Positions 62,292-64,000 of a stretch of 64,000 nt of DNA are shown piece by piece (position 1 is the stretch's first letter; each line of letters starts with the position of its first letter). The DNA is from Clonostachys chloroleuca (Eukaryota > Ascomycota > Sordariomycetes > Hypocreales > Bionectriaceae), in assembly GCA_037952775.1 (NCBI GenBank), contig JBANAY010000003.1, positions 32,736,001 to 32,800,000 on the forward strand, read 5' to 3'. Below the pieces are notes generated by a model. The model did no database searches. It was not told the origin of the DNA and was given only the letters and a program-made list of their open reading frames with translations. The translations under genes were made by a program, and so were the position numbers.

Positions 62292-64000
62292 ATGAATCCC
62301 CAGCGCACACGCTTGCGAGGGAGCCGCCTGAGCTCCCGACCTTTCTACACCACCGTCTTCCTCCTGTCGCTGCTCGTCGCATACTCGTTCCTGGTCCGAA
62401 CCGGCCCCGGCGCAAACCATAACGGTGTGGACAACGGCCTACTGAGAAAACGGAGCGAGGAGCCAGAGTGCAGTGAAGTCCACCGGGCCAAGGACAAGTG
62501 TGCTTTCGTAAAGCAGTACTGCGCCGACGACGATGCCGGCCTCATTCCCTACCTCACCCTCTACTTCTGCGGCTTCCACGGTGCCAAGCCCGTGGCCCTG
62601 ATAATCCTCGTTGGCTGGCTCGGGTTGCTCTTCACTACTATCGGCATTGCAGCGAGCGATTTCTTCAGTGTCAACCTGAGCACGATTGCCACCATCCTAG
62701 GACTGAGCGAAAGTCTTGCTGGCGTGACGTTCCTCGCTTTCGGTAATGGCTCGCCCGACGTCTTCAGCACCTTTGCTGCCATGGGTTCTAATAGCGCCAG
62801 CATGGCCGTGGGAGAGCTTGTTGGAGCCGCTTGCTTCATTACTGGCGTCGTGGCTGGCTCCATGGCCCTTGTTAGAGAGTTTAGGGTCGATAAGAAGACG
62901 TATGCGAGAGATATCTGTTTCTTCATCGTGGCTATCTGCTTCACCATGTACTTTCTCGCCGACGGCCACCTTAGGTTCTGGGAGTGTTGGGTCATGATCG
63001 TGTACTACATCATCTATGTCATCACCGTCGTCGGTCAGCACTGGTGGATGTCGCAGCGCAAACGCCGCCAGCGACGAGAGGGCGAGGCTCGTAGCCATGT
63101 CTACTCGTCACTGGGGACATCAATCGATGAGCTGGCGGGAGAGCCGTACAGAGATGACCCTGATGACGTAGACCAATCTTCCTCATCGACTCCAGACATA
63201 TCAGCGTTGGAGACTGGATCGAGAATAGACATCGACGCCCATCCTCCCGACTCCGTTGACGATGAAGAGGCAGAAGAGCAGGCTGAGGAAGACTTCGAGA
63301 GGATGCTAGCAGCAGAGGTGACGAGCAATATGCGGGTTCTGCGTACGAGGAAAAGACGAAGCAACACGATCAACCCGATTCGCCCAAGTCTGGTGGGTGC
63401 TTTGGAGTTCAGATCCGCCCTGGCACACTTGCAACGGGAGAGTAATCACAGGCTGTCAACAATTCATGGGCACGGTCGGAGCCACTCGGAAGCGCAGTTC
63501 CGTCGGGCGCGAAGTTACACAGGAGAACCGTCCCTGCTTAGCCCGAACACCATCTCTGGCCACAGTGCGCTGCAAGGAGGACGATCTCGTGCATTATCGT
63601 CAGGAAATGCTCCGAACTCGCTGGGTGTGCAACCCCCCTTTTCGTCCACACAGAGGGATTCGAAGACTCCCCGGATCAGCAAACGCACCCGGGCCAAGCG
63701 ACTTTGAGCCCGGTCCCAGTGTACACCATTGGTGGGAGCCTAGCTCCGCCACCTGTACCACCCCCTGGAGGTTCTCTCAGTCCTGGCGGGAACAGTGTCG
63801 CCAGCGATGGAATCTCGACATTTCCAAACTTCCCGGGCACTCTGAGCCGCCGTAGCAGTCACAGCATATCACCCCCTGGCTCACCATTCCCATTGTATAC
63901 TGACTCACCGGAAGCTCTCTCTCCCGGAACTCGAACGCCGCATTTGCATGAACGATCAGACGCAATGTTGCCATCCCCAGGCCGACGCGATCTTCCCTTT
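62292..64000 (+). CDS. NCLX/CCX-like sodium or cation/calcium exchanger (3' end missing)
   Basis: This membrane protein belongs to the cation/Ca2+ exchanger group (NCLX/SLC8B1, S. cerevisiae Ecm27-like). After an N-terminal hydrophobic segment (about 18-36), a cysteine-bearing loop (C..C..C, then GLIPYLTLYFC), and several membrane segments, the alpha-1 repeat shows LAFGNGSPDVFS, the ion-binding motif. More membrane segments (for example MIVYYIIYVITVVG) and a long acidic/Ser-rich cytoplasmic loop follow. The alpha-2 repeat would lie outside the window. The frame from 62292 stops at 63707, but the loop continues without stop in the next frame to the window end (TLSPVPVYTIGGSLAPPPVPPP...). The shift falls at the six-C run 63633-63638; one extra C joins VQPP to LFVHTEGFED. 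Location could be vacuolar or another internal membrane; the sequence does not decide this. Confidence 0.85.

Noticed and set aside
1..64000. tRNA, rRNA, CRISPR and complete transposons
   Set aside because: No cloverleaf-like TTCGAAT patterns, repeat-spacer arrays, transposase or reverse-transcriptase motifs were recognised by eye. A covariance-model and transposon-library search would be needed to exclude them.

Overview
The window is nuclear DNA of a filamentous ascomycete (Pezizomycotina, probably a Sordariomycete). The support is short GT-AG introns (about 45-110 bases) with CTAAC-like branch sites, large intergenic spaces, and a gene set typical of the group: a Nik1/OS-1 group III histidine kinase with HAMP repeats, a CHK2/PRD-4-type checkpoint kinase, a BAR-PH-ArfGAP protein, a Munc13-like protein, condensin Brn1/Cnd2 and a SAM-HMG protein. 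No bacterial-style operons, tRNA, rRNA or CRISPR arrays were recognised. All exon models are my own, built from reading frame, splice signals and family motifs.

Layout. 0-0.2 kb: 3' end of an unidentified gene. 2.7-5.4 kb (+): CLIP-170-like microtubule plus-end protein. 7.0-23.7 kb (all -): farnesylated DnaJ (Ydj1 type), GRF zinc-finger protein, eIF3m, CHK2-type kinase, a probable GPI-anchored surface protein, and the ArfGAP. 25.9-34.8 kb: an A+T-richer accessory island. 35.5-39.6 kb (+): Munc13-like protein. 44.2-48.4 kb (+): Nik1. 49.3-50.3 kb (-): small coiled-coil protein. 55.5-57.4 kb (+): SAM-HMG protein. 58.5-61.3 kb (-): condensin kleisin. 62.3 kb to the end (+): NCLX-like cation/calcium exchanger, cut by the window edge.

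The accessory island holds the most unusual biology. A small gene whose layout resembles RNase N1/T1, with two of the four catalytic positions replaced, faces a DUF3632-like gene across about 2 kb. A second, degraded copy of the same divergent pair lies about 4 kb further on. The first DUF3632-like gene also carries a 9-base in-frame minisatellite that encodes an acidic N-terminus of about 97 residues.

A second pattern runs through the core genes. In seven places, in five conserved genes (CLIP, CHK2, Munc13-like, condensin, NCLX-like), the frame breaks exactly at a run of 5-6 C (or G on the other strand). One more base in each run would make the whole gene continuous and would also make the intron phases agree. 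Shortened homopolymers in the assembly are the simplest explanation; these genes should not be called pseudogenes from this sequence alone.
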